A model generated the notes under the pieces. That model was not told where the DNA came from, did no database searches, and was given only the letters and a program-made list of their open reading frames with translations. Below are positions 16,218-25,237 of a DNA stretch of 64,000 nucleotides, one piece after another. The DNA is from JANMCE01 sp963791625 (GTDB lineage Bacteria; Actinomycetota; Acidimicrobiia; Acidimicrobiales; Ilumatobacteraceae): assembly GCA_963791625.1 (NCBI GenBank), contig CAWBTA010000006.1, forward strand, positions 310,001 through 374,000. The letters run 5' to 3'. The number at the start of each line of letters is the position of its first letter. The first letter of the stretch is position 1. The translations under genes were made by a program, and so were the position numbers.

Positions 16218-19200
16218 GTGCAGGCAACGTGGGTACCGGAACGGCTGAAACGAGGGTGGGGTAGCGCGAAGTCTGCGCCGCGCCTCATCGGCTCTCTCGC
16301 CGTCTCGGTGTTGCTGGTCGGCATGATGATCTCGTCTCCCGGCCAAAGCCAAGCCGCGGTTGGTGATACCACCACCATCGATCCGAACGCGCCGACTACG
16401 ACTATCGACCCGAACGCGCCGACTACCACCGTCGACCCGAACGCGCCGACCACCACCGTCGACCCGAACGCGCCCACTACAACCCTCGATCCGAACGCGC
16501 CGACCACGACGACGGTCGCAGGGGCCACCACAACCGTGGGGGCAACGACGACAACCGGCGCCACCACGACCACGGTCGCTGCCGTGCCGCAGTGTCGCCC
16601 GGACGGGTCCGACTGCATCCAGTCGGCGATGAACGTCGGCTACACCGACGTGAATGGCGACAACGTGCTCGATCAGTTCGACATCATCAACGTAACGGTC
16701 ACCGTCACGGCGCTTCGCGGCGGGGTCACCAGCCCGGTGGTGTCCATCCCGCTCCCGCTCGGATCGGGCCACCGCTTTGTGGCCGAAAGTCTGACCGTGA
16801 ACGGCATCACGGCAGGCACGCTCGGCGCGTCCGTTGCCACGGTTGCGTTGCCAAGTCCGCTCAGTGGCACCAGTACCATCACGGTCGGGATCGTTCTCGG
16901 GGACCACGTGCCACCTGACCTGCCCCGAGCAGCCATCAACCTCACCAGCCAACTGACTGCACTTGACGCCACCCAGCCCCTCATCATCAGTCTGGTCTCC
17001 AATCCGCTTGAAGTGGCTCAGCGGATCGCGGACCTCAACGTCACGTTGAGGGTTACTGCTCGCCCCACGATCGGGGGTACCGTCGCCTTCCAGGCGGACA
17101 TCACCAACCAGGGTCCTGACACCGCCACCGCGGCGTCGGCAGCATTTCAACTTCCAGCGGTAGCCGACCTGAACACGGTGGTGCTCGTCCCCGGGTGTCG
17201 CCTCACGGGAGTCGTCGTCAGCTGTGCGTTGGGCGATATCCCGGTCACGTTTGTGGCCTCACCGGTGGTCAGCTTCCGGCTGTTGCCCGCTGCGGTCAGC
17301 GGCAGCTCGATCGACGTCTCCGTCACCGTGACCAACACGACGTTTGACAGCAACACCACCAACAACCGGGCCGCGGCCAGCGCTCCCCTCGACAAGGCCG
17401 ACCTGAAGGTGAGCTTCGCCGGACTTGACGGACCGGCCGTCGCCGGTGACGTGCTGCCATTTTCGATCCTCATCAGTAACGCCGGCCCCACCGATGCCAG
17501 CGGCGTGCTACTCGATGCGGTGCTGCCGCTCACCCCGCGGCCTATCACTCCCAGCGGTCCTTTCAGCTCCACCTGCACGTTCAACTCACCGACCGGTGCA
17601 TTGCAGTGCCCGAACCTCAGTATTCCGGTGGGTCAGACGCGCCAGATCGACTTCGCCAAGGGCGTCGTCGCCTACAAGGCAGACCTCACCAAAGCGCTTG
17701 ATTTCTCGGCCAGGCTCACGCTGGCCGATCCGGCGAGTGATCCGAACAAGGCGGACAATGCGGTCGCCAAGTCCGTCTCGGTCGTCGGCCACACCAATTT
17801 GTCGATCGTGTTCGTCAACACCCCCGAGCGCGTGACCGCCGGTCAGAACGTCACGTTTGCTCTGGCCACCGGGAACGCCGGCCCGTCACCGTCGGGTGCG
17901 GTCGAGGTCGAGGTCTCGCTCGATCAGGCCCTCGTCGGTCTCGCCGGATCCATCGGTGGTCAGCCCTGTTCGGTCACGAGTCCAACGACGGTGCTCTGCT
18001 CCACCACCGGCTTGGATGTCGGCGCGGATCCGACCGCCATCAGCATCAGCGGGTCGATTCCGTCGGGTGCCAATTACAGCGGCTTCACCGCGAACGCCAG
18101 GATTTTCCCCGTTACCACGACACCCATCATCGATGTGGCTCCGTTCGATGACAACACCGCGGCCGTCGTGGTGGCCGTTCGGGGCTTTGCCGATGTTCGG
18201 GCAGCGGTGACCGCTCCCAAGACCGCCCTGGCGGGACAGCAGGTGAGCTTCTCGGTCGAAGTGACCAACGACGGACCATCGGACGCGTTGGGCACCACGC
18301 TCATGCTCGCCGCTTCGGACGCGCTGCAGCGATTGGCCGTGCTCGGCGAAGACGGCTCGCCCTCAGCGCTTTGCACCACCACTGGCGAGTCGCCGACGTG
18401 CGGACCGTTCACCGTACGAGCAGGCACCACCCGCACGTTCACCGTGACCGGAGAGACATCGCCTGATGCTTCGTTGGGAGCCAGTGTTTCAGTGAAGGCG
18501 TCGGTCACCGCCAGTACCCTCGATACGGATCTCACCAATAACGTCGGGTTCGACTCCGTTGCTGGCGGCGTTTCGCTCTCGTCGTTGCTCGCCGTAAGCG
18601 TCTCCTCAAGTCCAAGTGACATCATCACTGCGGGCGGGCCGGTCTCGTACGAGATCATCATCACGAACTCGGGCAAGACCAGAACCGACGGAGCGACCGT
18701 GCAGATCCGACCGCCCGACGGCTTCGCTGGCGGCGCACCGGGCGGATGTGCCGATGATGGCGGCCGGACCTGGGTGTGCTCAACGGGTCCCATTGCTGCC
18801 AACGGCAGTGCCCGTATATCTGTGTTTGGCACGGCGTCGGCCGCGTTGGCCGAGGGCGTATTGTTCTCCCTTCGAGTCGTCGCCATCGATTCCACCGACA
18901 AGTCCGAACATGCAGCCGAAATCTCGGCCCGCATCCAAGTCGTGGCCAATGTGACCGCCGATACCGTGTTGGATGAATCGGTCGTAGCCGGGAACTCCTT
19001 CGGGCTTCGCTATACCGTCACCAATGCCGGGCCGTCGAACGCCGTCAACGTGACCGTGGTGGTTGACCTGCCCGTCGGCGCTCGACTGGAAACGCCGGAT
19101 CGTTGTGCGCTTGACACTGCAGGACTATTGCGCTGCGTGATCGGCCCGATGAACCCAGCCGGGTCGGCCACGATCGATCTTCGGTTTACCAGCGATGCCG

Positions 19201-20606
19201 ACCTTGAAGACAACGCAAAGCTGACCTACCGCAGCACGCTTACCTGGAACGATCGGCCGCCCGTCGTGGACCGGCGCACCATCACGGTGCTGTCCCGGGC
19301 CGACCTCAAGATCCGCTGGAGTGCACCCCAGGCTGCGGTGGCCGGCAGAGTCACCGCGACCAGCGTGGAGCTCACCAACCTCGGTCCTTCCATTTCGAAG
19401 AACGTGCAGGTCACCCTCGCCGTCACTGATGTCGTAGGTGCGATGCGAACCAATCCGTCAACGGCTGATGTGGTGTGCGGTGACATCGTTGACCGGACGG
19501 TCACCTGTCGCTTGGCCCGCCTGGCGCCAGGTAGCACCATCACCATCGGGGTTGACCTGCCGGTGGCCAGCGACGCGCCCGACCCGAGCCTGCTTGAAGG
19601 CTCGTTGGTGTTGGCGTCAGCCACCAAAGATCTCCAGGAACCGAACAACCGCGCCGCATTGTCGGTTCCGGTATCGGCCGAAGCCAACGTGGTCGCCTCG
19701 ATCATTGCCCCGGCCGAGGTGCGGTCGGCCACGGTCACGCAGGTGAATATTTCGGTGAAGAATTTCGGCCCCTCCTTCGCCCGCAACGCCAAAGTCGAGG
19801 TGCTGGTGCCGCCGAAGCTCGCCAGCCTGTTCGTGGCCGGGGTGGGGCTCGACTGCCAGCGTGAAGGGGCGAGTGAACTGTTGCGGTGCAACGTCGGCAC
19901 ACTCAAGAACGGCGGCGAGGTGTCGCTGAGTTTGCAAGCGGTCATCGATGTCAACGCGGTAACCGGTATAGATGAGCCGTTTCAGGCCACTGCATCCTCA
20001 AGCACCTATGACCCGACTTTGGCCAACAACCAGACCTTGGCGGTGAGCAAGCTCGTGGGCCGAGCGACGAGCCGCCGCGACGTCGGCGACCTTGGGGCGC
20101 TGAAGAAGCTCGGCAACACCGTTGTACTCAACGTCGAGGTCAAGAACGTGGCCGACGATACCGCCCGCCATATCTTCTTCGTGCAGGACATTCCGGTTGG
20201 GCAGCGCCTGGTTGCGGCGGAGTCCACCCAGGGACGTTGCGGCATTTCGCTACGCATGGTGTTGTGCTACCTGGACGATATTCAGGGCCACAAGTCGGTC
20301 GGCGTCGAAGTCACAACCGTGGTGAATGCGGTGTCCGACGATGTGCCGGTGATGACGATGGCCGCCTACTCGTCCGACGCGGATCCGACGACGTTCGTCA
20401 AGACGGATGACTCGTTCGTGCGGCCCAAGGTGAACCCGACGGAAGGACTCGAGGTGAGGAGCACCAGCCCGCAGTCGGTACGACCGCTCACCACCGCGAA
20501 CGCGCCGCTGTTCTCGGGGTTGGGGCTCAGTGTGCTGTTCGGCCTTGGGCTGGTGGGTTGGGTGCGACGCGGTCGCCGCCAAGACCCCCTCTTGCAGCTG
20601 GCATAG
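16218..20606 (+). CDS. Large DUF11/CARDB-repeat surface protein
   Basis: 1462 residues, GTG start. A basic N-terminus and one hydrophobic segment (about 24-50) form a signal peptide ending near QSQAA. A TTT-x-DPNAP tandem repeat and a Thr-rich stretch follow. Then come about ten Ig-like DUF11/CARDB modules of 110-130 residues, each with motifs of the type VTNxGPS, VxLPxG and DPxxxNN (DPNKADNAVA, DSNTTNNRA, DPTLANNQT). The C-terminus has a membrane helix (FSGLGLSVLFGLGLVGWV) and a basic tail (RRGRRQ) without an LPXTG motif. Probably an exported, membrane-anchored stalk or adhesin. No enzyme domain seen. It is monocistronic. Confidence 0.85.
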   Translation: MQATWVPERLKRGWGSAKSAPRLIGSLAVSVLLVGMMISSPGQSQAAVGDTTTIDPNAPTTTIDPNAPTTTVDPNAPTTTVDPNAPTTTLDPNAPTTTTVAGATTTVGATTTTGATTTTVAAVPQCRPDGSDCIQSAMNVGYTDVNGDNVLDQFDIINVTVTVTALRGGVTSPVVSIPLPLGSGHRFVAESLTVNGITAGTLGASVATVALPSPLSGTSTITVGIVLGDHVPPDLPRAAINLTSQLTALDATQPLIISLVSNPLEVAQRIADLNVTLRVTARPTIGGTVAFQADITNQGPDTATAASAAFQLPAVADLNTVVLVPGCRLTGVVVSCALGDIPVTFVASPVVSFRLLPAAVSGSSIDVSVTVTNTTFDSNTTNNRAAASAPLDKADLKVSFAGLDGPAVAGDVLPFSILISNAGPTDASGVLLDAVLPLTPRPITPSGPFSSTCTFNSPTGALQCPNLSIPVGQTRQIDFAKGVVAYKADLTKALDFSARLTLADPASDPNKADNAVAKSVSVVGHTNLSIVFVNTPERVTAGQNVTFALATGNAGPSPSGAVEVEVSLDQALVGLAGSIGGQPCSVTSPTTVLCSTTGLDVGADPTAISISGSIPSGANYSGFTANARIFPVTTTPIIDVAPFDDNTAAVVVAVRGFADVRAAVTAPKTALAGQQVSFSVEVTNDGPSDALGTTLMLAASDALQRLAVLGEDGSPSALCTTTGESPTCGPFTVRAGTTRTFTVTGETSPDASLGASVSVKASVTASTLDTDLTNNVGFDSVAGGVSLSSLLAVSVSSSPSDIITAGGPVSYEIIITNSGKTRTDGATVQIRPPDGFAGGAPGGCADDGGRTWVCSTGPIAANGSARISVFGTASAALAEGVLFSLRVVAIDSTDKSEHAAEISARIQVVANVTADTVLDESVVAGNSFGLRYTVTNAGPSNAVNVTVVVDLPVGARLETPDRCALDTAGLLRCVIGPMNPAGSATIDLRFTSDADLEDNAKLTYRSTLTWNDRPPVVDRRTITVLSRADLKIRWSAPQAAVAGRVTATSVELTNLGPSISKNVQVTLAVTDVVGAMRTNPSTADVVCGDIVDRTVTCRLARLAPGSTITIGVDLPVASDAPDPSLLEGSLVLASATKDLQEPNNRAALSVPVSAEANVVASIIAPAEVRSATVTQVNISVKNFGPSFARNAKVEVLVPPKLASLFVAGVGLDCQREGASELLRCNVGTLKNGGEVSLSLQAVIDVNAVTGIDEPFQATASSSTYDPTLANNQTLAVSKLVGRATSRRDVGDLGALKKLGNTVVLNVEVKNVADDTARHIFFVQDIPVGQRLVAAESTQGRCGISLRMVLCYLDDIQGHKSVGVEVTTVVNAVSDDVPVMTMAAYSSDADPTTFVKTDDSFVRPKVNPTEGLEVRSTSPQSVRPLTTANAPLFSGLGLSVLFGLGLVGWVRRGRRQDPLLQLA
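16368..16502 (+). repeat. 27-bp coding tandem repeat, five units
   Basis: Five consecutive 27-bp units encoding TTT(I/V/L)DPNAP just after the signal peptide of the surface protein. Units differ by a few synonymous or I/V/L changes. Such Thr/Pro stalk repeats are prone to copy-number change. Confidence 0.9.
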
Positions 20607-20608
20607 CG

Positions 20609-20818
20609 CTATGCCGCCCGCCGGTGTGGACGGGGCGCGGATTGGGTTACTGCCTGGTCGCGGCGAGCGGCCTGCTCGGCAAGCACGGCACGCACGGCGG
20701 CGATACCGCGCTGGCCGACCTTTCGAGTCTGCGCACTGACCCGCAACCGCGGAGGCAGATGGTCTACAAGGTTAAAGGTGAGCTGCTCACCCCGCTGGTT
20801 TGCCGGTGTCGTTGTCAT
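20609..20818 (-). CDS. Small basic protein, 69 residues
   Basis: 69 residues: an N-terminal tail (MTTTPANQRGEQLTFNLVDH), then a conserved-looking helical core, LPPRLRVSAQTRKVG and GIAAVRAVLAEQAARRD. Short actinobacterial proteins with an LP-x-x-L-x-x-S-x-x-TR-x-x-G-x-x-G core are familiar but have no known role. It converges with the DUF11 gene (2-bp gap). The putative IS110 end lies only about 20 bp upstream of its ATG, so the insertion has probably replaced or displaced its promoter. Confidence 0.55.
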   Translation of the reverse strand: MTTTPANQRGEQLTFNLVDHLPPRLRVSAQTRKVGQRGIAAVRAVLAEQAARRDQAVTQSAPRPHRRAA

Positions 20819-20916
20819 ACCGTCACTCTGACAGGGGGGTGTTACGAAGTTCCTTGGACCCGTGTTGTGCTGGGGCGCGACGGTTTGTTTCTGCTGGTTT
20901 CGCTTGTGTCGGGGGG

Positions 20917-22158
20917 TCAGGCGGCGGTGGCGAGGGTGACGGTGTAGCCGAGCTGTTCGAGTTGGTTGACGAGGAGCCGGCGTCGTCGTTCTGGCTGATC
21001 GTGGCCTGCGAGGTAATCGGTGCCGAGTTCGTCGAATGTTGTTTCGTCGTTTATCAGGTGCCAACAGATCACAAGGATCGTGTGCGCGATCGCGATCAAC
21101 GCGCGTTGCTGGCCGCGTCGTTTCGCTATCCGCCAGAAACGGACACCGAGGTAACAGCCCTTCGTTCTTGATGCCGACCATGCGGCCTCAACCAACGCGG
21201 ACGTCAGCCACGGGTTTCCTGACCTGGTTGTCGTGGCACGGTGTTTCCCGGCGGACTCGTTGTTCCCCGGACAGAGCCCGGCCCACGACGCCAAATGGCC
21301 TGGGGTCGCGAACCGGGACATGTCGATACCGATTTCCGCGATGATGATTTCGGCGGTGCGTTTCGCGATGCCCGGGATCGTGTCGAGCCGATCACGGGCA
21401 GCCACGAAAGGGATCATCATCACATCGATCTGCTCATCCAACCTGTCGACCGAGGCCTGCAGGTAATCGATATGGGCCAACAGTTCTTTCACCATCAGAG
21501 CGTGATGCGCGTTGAACCGGCCCGGGACCGCTTGGCGAAGATCACCGATCTTTGCTCGTAACCGTCGCTGCGCCATCTCGGCGAGACGTTCAGGATCACG
21601 CTCACCGGCACATAACGCATCGATGATCAACCGACCGGTCACCCCGAGCACGTCGGACACGACCGAGGACAGTTTCACGTTCGCGTCTTCCAATATCTTC
21701 TGCAACCGCTGCACCTCACGCGAGCGTTCCTCGATCACCTGACGCCGATAACGCGTGACGTCACGCAGTTCACGGACCTCGACCGGTGGCACGAAACTCC
21801 CACGCAGCAAACCGCACTCAAGAAGCTGCCCGATCCAGGTTGCGTCGTTCACATCGGTTTTACGGCCCGGGACGTTCTTGATATGCGCCGGGTTCACCAA
21901 CAACAGTTCCTCGAAACTGCCGTCCAACACATGCCACACCGGTTTCCAATACACACCAGTCGCTTCCATCGCCACATGCGTAACGCCGTGCTCGATGAGC
22001 CAGTCGCGTAACGCCCGGAGTTGCCCCTCGAACGTGGCGAACGTCTTGACCTCGCTACGACGTTTCGTTCGACCCTCCCCAGGCGTCCGCACACACGCCA
22101 CCACCGTCTTTTGATGCACATCGAGCCCAGCGACCCGATCCACCAGAACCTCCATCAC
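20917..22158 (-). CDS. IS110-family DEDD transposase/recombinase
   Basis: 413 residues. The N-terminal RuvC-like DEDD domain starts GLDVHQKTVVACV and includes the second acid in VAMEATGVYWKPVWHVL and the KTDVNDATWIGQLL segment. A central coiled-coil follows (RQVIEERSREVQRLQKILEDANVKL). The C-terminal Tnp-IS116/IS110/IS902 domain contains DTIPGIAKRTAEIIIAEIG, a helix-hairpin-helix-like segment, with the nucleophile-region serine expected around NNESAGKH. Full length with no disruption, so possibly active. Two tandem ATG codons (22158 and 22155) can serve as start. Confidence 0.95.
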   Translation of the reverse strand: MMEVLVDRVAGLDVHQKTVVACVRTPGEGRTKRRSEVKTFATFEGQLRALRDWLIEHGVTHVAMEATGVYWKPVWHVLDGSFEELLLVNPAHIKNVPGRKTDVNDATWIGQLLECGLLRGSFVPPVEVRELRDVTRYRRQVIEERSREVQRLQKILEDANVKLSSVVSDVLGVTGRLIIDALCAGERDPERLAEMAQRRLRAKIGDLRQAVPGRFNAHHALMVKELLAHIDYLQASVDRLDEQIDVMMIPFVAARDRLDTIPGIAKRTAEIIIAEIGIDMSRFATPGHLASWAGLCPGNNESAGKHRATTTRSGNPWLTSALVEAAWSASRTKGCYLGVRFWRIAKRRGQQRALIAIAHTILVICWHLINDETTFDELGTDYLAGHDQPERRRRLLVNQLEQLGYTVTLATAA

Positions 22159-22376
22159 TTACCTCCTCGCTCGTTGGGAAAGGCTCGGTCGGGGCCAGCA
22201 ATCAAAGAAGGTGTTACACGTGCTCGAAGCACAATCGCAGGCACCTGCAGGACCCCGCCATCATGGTGTCACGCGGGCAGAAACAACCGCACCAATCCCC
22301 ATATCGACGTCTACCGAACCCACGCACAAACTTCATCCCCGCAGGCGGGGGTGTCAACCCCCATCGTCGGTGTTAC
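22159..22376 (-). ncRNA. Candidate IS110 bridge RNA in the transposase leader
   Basis: About 218 bp of noncoding sequence upstream of the transposase, the position where IS110-type elements encode their target/donor-specifying bridge RNA. Hairpins visible by eye: GTGCT-CGA-AGCAC (22220-22232), GCAGG-CA-CCTGC (22237-22248), CCCCG-CAGG-CGGGG (22337-22350) and GGGGGT-GTCA-ACCCCC (22347-22362). The last two share bases and are alternatives. An internal copy of the end octamer (GGTGTTAC at 22210) could be part of a guide loop. RNA boundaries are not determined. Confidence 0.45.
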
Positions 22377-22405
22377 ACAGTTGCTTTGTGTAGCGTGAAA
22401 GCCTT

Positions 22406-22966
22406 ATGGCGCGAGAGAAGATCTACACCAAGGTCGGCGATGACGGCACGACAGGGCTCTTCTACGGCGGTCGAGTCCCGAAGGATTCGCTCCTGCCGAC
22501 CGCCTACGGCACGGTGGATGAAGCCCAGGCGGTCATGGGCGTGGCCCGGGCCCATCTCGGTCGCACGCATGAGTTGAACGAGGTGTTGATCGGGCTCGAA
22601 CGAGACCTGTACGTGCTCATGGCCGAGTTGGCCACCGCTCCCGAGAATCGACACAAGCTCGAGGCCGGCAAGTCAGCCACCGACCAGTCGATGATCGACC
22701 GCCTCGAGCAGTTGATCGATTCCTACAGCGAGCGCTTCGAGCCGCCTACCCAGTTCGTGGTTCCCGGGGAGGATCTGGCGGCGGCCTATCTCGATCTGGC
22801 CCGCACCATCGTGCGCCGCGCCGAGCGTCATTCCTTGCACGCCGCTGAGGCGCCGTCGTTCGTGTTGCCGTATCTCAATCGTCTGTCTGATCTGTTGTGG
22901 ACCATCGCTCGTTGGCAAGAAGGGTCGTCACTCGCGGCCCGTACCGGAATCAAAGGAACCTCATGA
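22406..22966 (+). CDS. Cob(I)alamin adenosyltransferase, PduO type
   Basis: 186 residues. Transfers the adenosyl group of ATP to cob(I)alamin to make coenzyme B12. The ATP-binding N-terminus is YTKVGDDGTTGLFYGGRVPK. The conserved C-terminal helix carries RRAERHSL, and LPYLNRLSDLLW closes the fold, all standard for the PduO/MMAB family. Its product is needed by B12-dependent mutases such as the acyl-CoA mutase subunit at 37.3 kb. The IS110 leader ends about 30 bp upstream of the ATG, so its promoter may have been altered by the insertion. The stop overlaps the aminopeptidase start (ATGA). Confidence 0.93.
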   Translation: MAREKIYTKVGDDGTTGLFYGGRVPKDSLLPTAYGTVDEAQAVMGVARAHLGRTHELNEVLIGLERDLYVLMAELATAPENRHKLEAGKSATDQSMIDRLEQLIDSYSERFEPPTQFVVPGEDLAAAYLDLARTIVRRAERHSLHAAEAPSFVLPYLNRLSDLLWTIARWQEGSSLAARTGIKGTS

Positions 22967-24445
22967 CCCTCGCGTTCGACGTCACCCGCACCGCCCCCAA
23001 GGGTGTCACTGCCCTCGCCGTGCCGGTGTTCACCGACGGACCCGTCCCGCGGTCGCTCGGCCTGTCGCGGGCGTCGCTCGCAGCCGTCGGGTTCGATGGT
23101 TCGGCGGCCCAGATCTTCCAGGTGCCAACGGCTGCCGGACCGGTCGTGGTAGCGGTTGGCATGGGTGCGCGCGCCGACCTCACGATCCACGGCATACGCA
23201 CCGCAGCGGCCGCGCTGTCCCGGGCCGTCGCCCGGCACGAGTGGGTGGCCACGACACTGGCCGACGTCGAACCAAAAGACGGAGAAGGTCGCTCCATTGG
23301 GCAGGCCATTGCCGAGGGCTTCACTATGGCGAGTTACCGCTTTACCAAGCACCGATCGGAAGCAAGTAACAAGCCCGACGCCAAGAACGCCCCGAAGCTC
23401 GCCAAGGTTGCTCTGGTGTGTTCAGCCGAGCGGGCCGCGTCGGTCGACAAGGGTGCGCAACGTGGCGCGATCATTGGCGACGCGGTGTGTTTCGCCCGTG
23501 ACCTCGCCAACACCTCACCGGGCCACCTGAACGCAACCGACATGGCCGACGTCGCCCTCCAGGTCGCTACCAAGGGCAAGCTCGGTGTCGAGATCTTCGA
23601 CAACGACACCATGCGCGAGATGGGCATGGGCGGCATGATCGGTGTCAACAAGGGCTCGGTCGAACCGGCCCGCATGATCAAGCTCACCTACCAGCCCCGT
23701 CAGGCGCAGGGCACGGTGGCGCTCGTGGGCAAGGGTGTCATGTATGACTCTGGCGGAATTTCGCTCAAGCCGTCTGACCCCAGCCACGCCTCCATGAAGA
23801 TGGACATGAGTGGTGCTGCTGCGGTGCTTGCGGCCATGAGCGTGCTGCACATCACCAAGCCGCGCGTGGCGGTCATCGCCTATCTCATGTGCACCGACAA
23901 CATGCCGTCGGGCAGCGCGCTCGAAGATGGGGGAGGTTATGACCATCCGGAACGGCAAGACGGTGGAGATTCACAATACAGACGCCGAAGGCCGCCTCGT
24001 GCTAGCCGACGGTCTGTCGCTCGCGGTGGAAGAAAACGTCGACGCCATTGTTGACATCGCCACCCTCACCGGAGCGTGTATGGGTGCGCTCGGACTGAAG
24101 TACGCGGGTCTGCTCAGCAATAACGACGACTGGGCTGCGCAGGTGAACGCGGCGGCCACCAAGGCCGACGAGCGCATGTGGCGTCTTCCGCTGGTGCCCG
24201 AGTACCGCAAGCTGCTCGACAGCGAAGTGGCCGACATGAAGAACATCGGTGGCCCCTACGGCGGGGCCATCACGGCCGGGCTGTTCCTGCAGGAATTCGT
24301 AGGCGGTAAGCCGTGGGCCCACATCGACATGGCCGGCCCCATGCGCGTTGACGGCGATGACGGCTGGTTATCAAAGGGCGCCACGGCCTACGGCGTGCGT
24401 ACCTTTGTCGAGCTGCTTGACGCCTACCGGCCGCCCGCGCCCTGA
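22963..24445 (+). CDS. pepA: Leucyl aminopeptidase (M17), frameshifted in sequence
   Basis: M17 zinc aminopeptidase of about 494 residues when two frames are joined. The first frame (to about 23930) has the N-terminal domain and the metal-binding start of the catalytic domain (VGKGVMYDSGGISLKPSD, MKMDMSGAA, TDNMPSGSAL). The second frame (from about 23927) resumes with GEVMTIRNGKTVEI and the hallmark NTDAEGRLVLADGL. The break is at GATGGGGGAGG (23930-23940), where four rather than five Gs restore the frame. All catalytic residues are present across the two halves, so this is more likely a homopolymer error than a dead gene. Cytoplasmic peptide turnover is the usual role. Confidence 0.88.
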
Positions 24446-25023
24446 GCGCGTAAGTCGTTCGTGACCCGGCCTGCGATGGCGGCCGGGGTGCCGAGCGCAA
24501 CCAATTGACGTTCGATTTCCTCGGCGGTGTCGCCGGCCTCCTTCAGCGAGGCTGCGACCAGTCGCGCCCGGTAGTCCTGCTGCACCTGGCGGGCTTCCTC
24601 GGTCTCGGCTGCGAGCCACGCGTGGTGGGCCTGGCGCAGCGGAGCGGGCAGACGTCCGATCTGACGATCACTCAGGGGAGGGATGCGTCGGCGCACGCTG
24701 ATGCCGTAGGGGTCCTCGCGGGCCATGGTGAACTGGATGCAGCGCAACAGCGTACGTGAGAACGGGCTGTGGCGGCCTCCCGACGCCAGCCCCAGCGCAC
24801 CGGCCGTGTCGGTGATGGGCATTTCGAAACCGTCGGGAAAGTGATCGAAACCGGTGGCGATCCGACGGAGTAACCACACCGTCGATGGCCCGAGTATGCC
24901 GAGCCAGAACTGCTCGACATAGGCACTGCGGGGGTCGAAGCCGATCGGGTCGATCAGCGGGTCGTGCCACGGGAGCACGATGAGGTCGGTAGAGAGATCA
25001 AGCGGTTGCGTGGTTGATGACAC
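24424..25023 (-). CDS. Conserved actinobacterial protein of unknown function
   Basis: 199 residues from the GTG at 25023, chosen because GAGGAG lies 8 nt upstream on the coding strand; the frame also extends back to an ATG at 25062. Recognisable features are DPRSAYVEQFWLGILGPSTVWLLRRIA, GGRHSPFSRTLLRCIQFTMA and VRRRIPPLSDRQIGRLPAPL, then a C-terminal helical region. The FWLGILGPS-x-x-WLLRR pattern is conserved in many actinobacteria, and I know of no assigned function. Its last 22 bp overlap the end of the aminopeptidase gene on the other strand. Confidence 0.7.
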   Translation of the reverse strand: MSSTTQPLDLSTDLIVLPWHDPLIDPIGFDPRSAYVEQFWLGILGPSTVWLLRRIATGFDHFPDGFEMPITDTAGALGLASGGRHSPFSRTLLRCIQFTMAREDPYGISVRRRIPPLSDRQIGRLPAPLRQAHHAWLAAETEEARQVQQDYRARLVAASLKEAGDTAEEIERQLVALGTPAAIAGRVTNDLRAQGAGGR

Positions 25024-25093
25024 GGTGCACACTCCTCGGTAAGTGCCGAAGGGGAAGTGCACCCATAGTGTGCGAAGCGCAGAGCGGTTCGGA

Positions 25094-25160
25094 ACCCTTC
25101 ATGCCTCGTTCGGTCGCTACCGCTCCGTCTCTCTCGGACTCGCTCCGCTCAGACAATCCC
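25094..25160 (-). repeat. Intergenic repeat family A, copy 3 (reverse)
   Basis: On the minus strand it reads GGGATTGTCTGAGCGGAGCG, then GAGCGGTAGCGACCGAACGA, ending GGCATGAAGGGT. This is close to copies 1 and 2. It sits 35 bp before repeat B1 in the gap upstream of the 25023 gene. Confidence 0.75.
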
Positions 25161-25181
25161 TACGCTGCCTCGTGCTTCTCG

Positions 25182-25223
25182 CAGTAGGTGGTGTGGCATA
25201 TCGACACCGGCTACTGCCAAACC
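25182..25223 (+). repeat. Intergenic palindromic repeat family B, copy 1
   Basis: 42 bp, CAGTAGGTGGTGTGGCATAT followed by CGACACCGGCTACTGCCAAA and CC. Nested inverted arms: outer CAGTA/TACTG and inner GGTGT/ACACC. Homologous copies are at 43759-43800 and, reversed, 38876-38915. Each lies just after the end of a gene, so it may act as a transcription terminator or be a REP-like element. Confidence 0.75.
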
Positions 25224-25237
25224 GCGACGCTGCTGGA

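Larger units (their letters stand above)
20838..22376 (-). mobile_element. IS110-family insertion sequence (ends tentative)
   Basis: An element of about 1.5 kb with one complete IS110-type transposase. Ends are proposed from the 8-mer GGTGTTAC, present at 20838-20845 and 22369-22376, flanking the transposase and its noncoding leader. A third copy sits inside the leader at 22210-22217. No terminal inverted repeat is expected for this family. The element separates the 69-residue gene from the cobalamin adenosyltransferase gene. The exact boundaries need comparison with an empty site. Confidence 0.6.

Noticed and set aside
22406..24445. Aminopeptidase as a true pseudogene
   Set aside because: All catalytic motifs are intact on both sides of a G-run indel, and nine other genes show the same kind of break, so an error is more likely.
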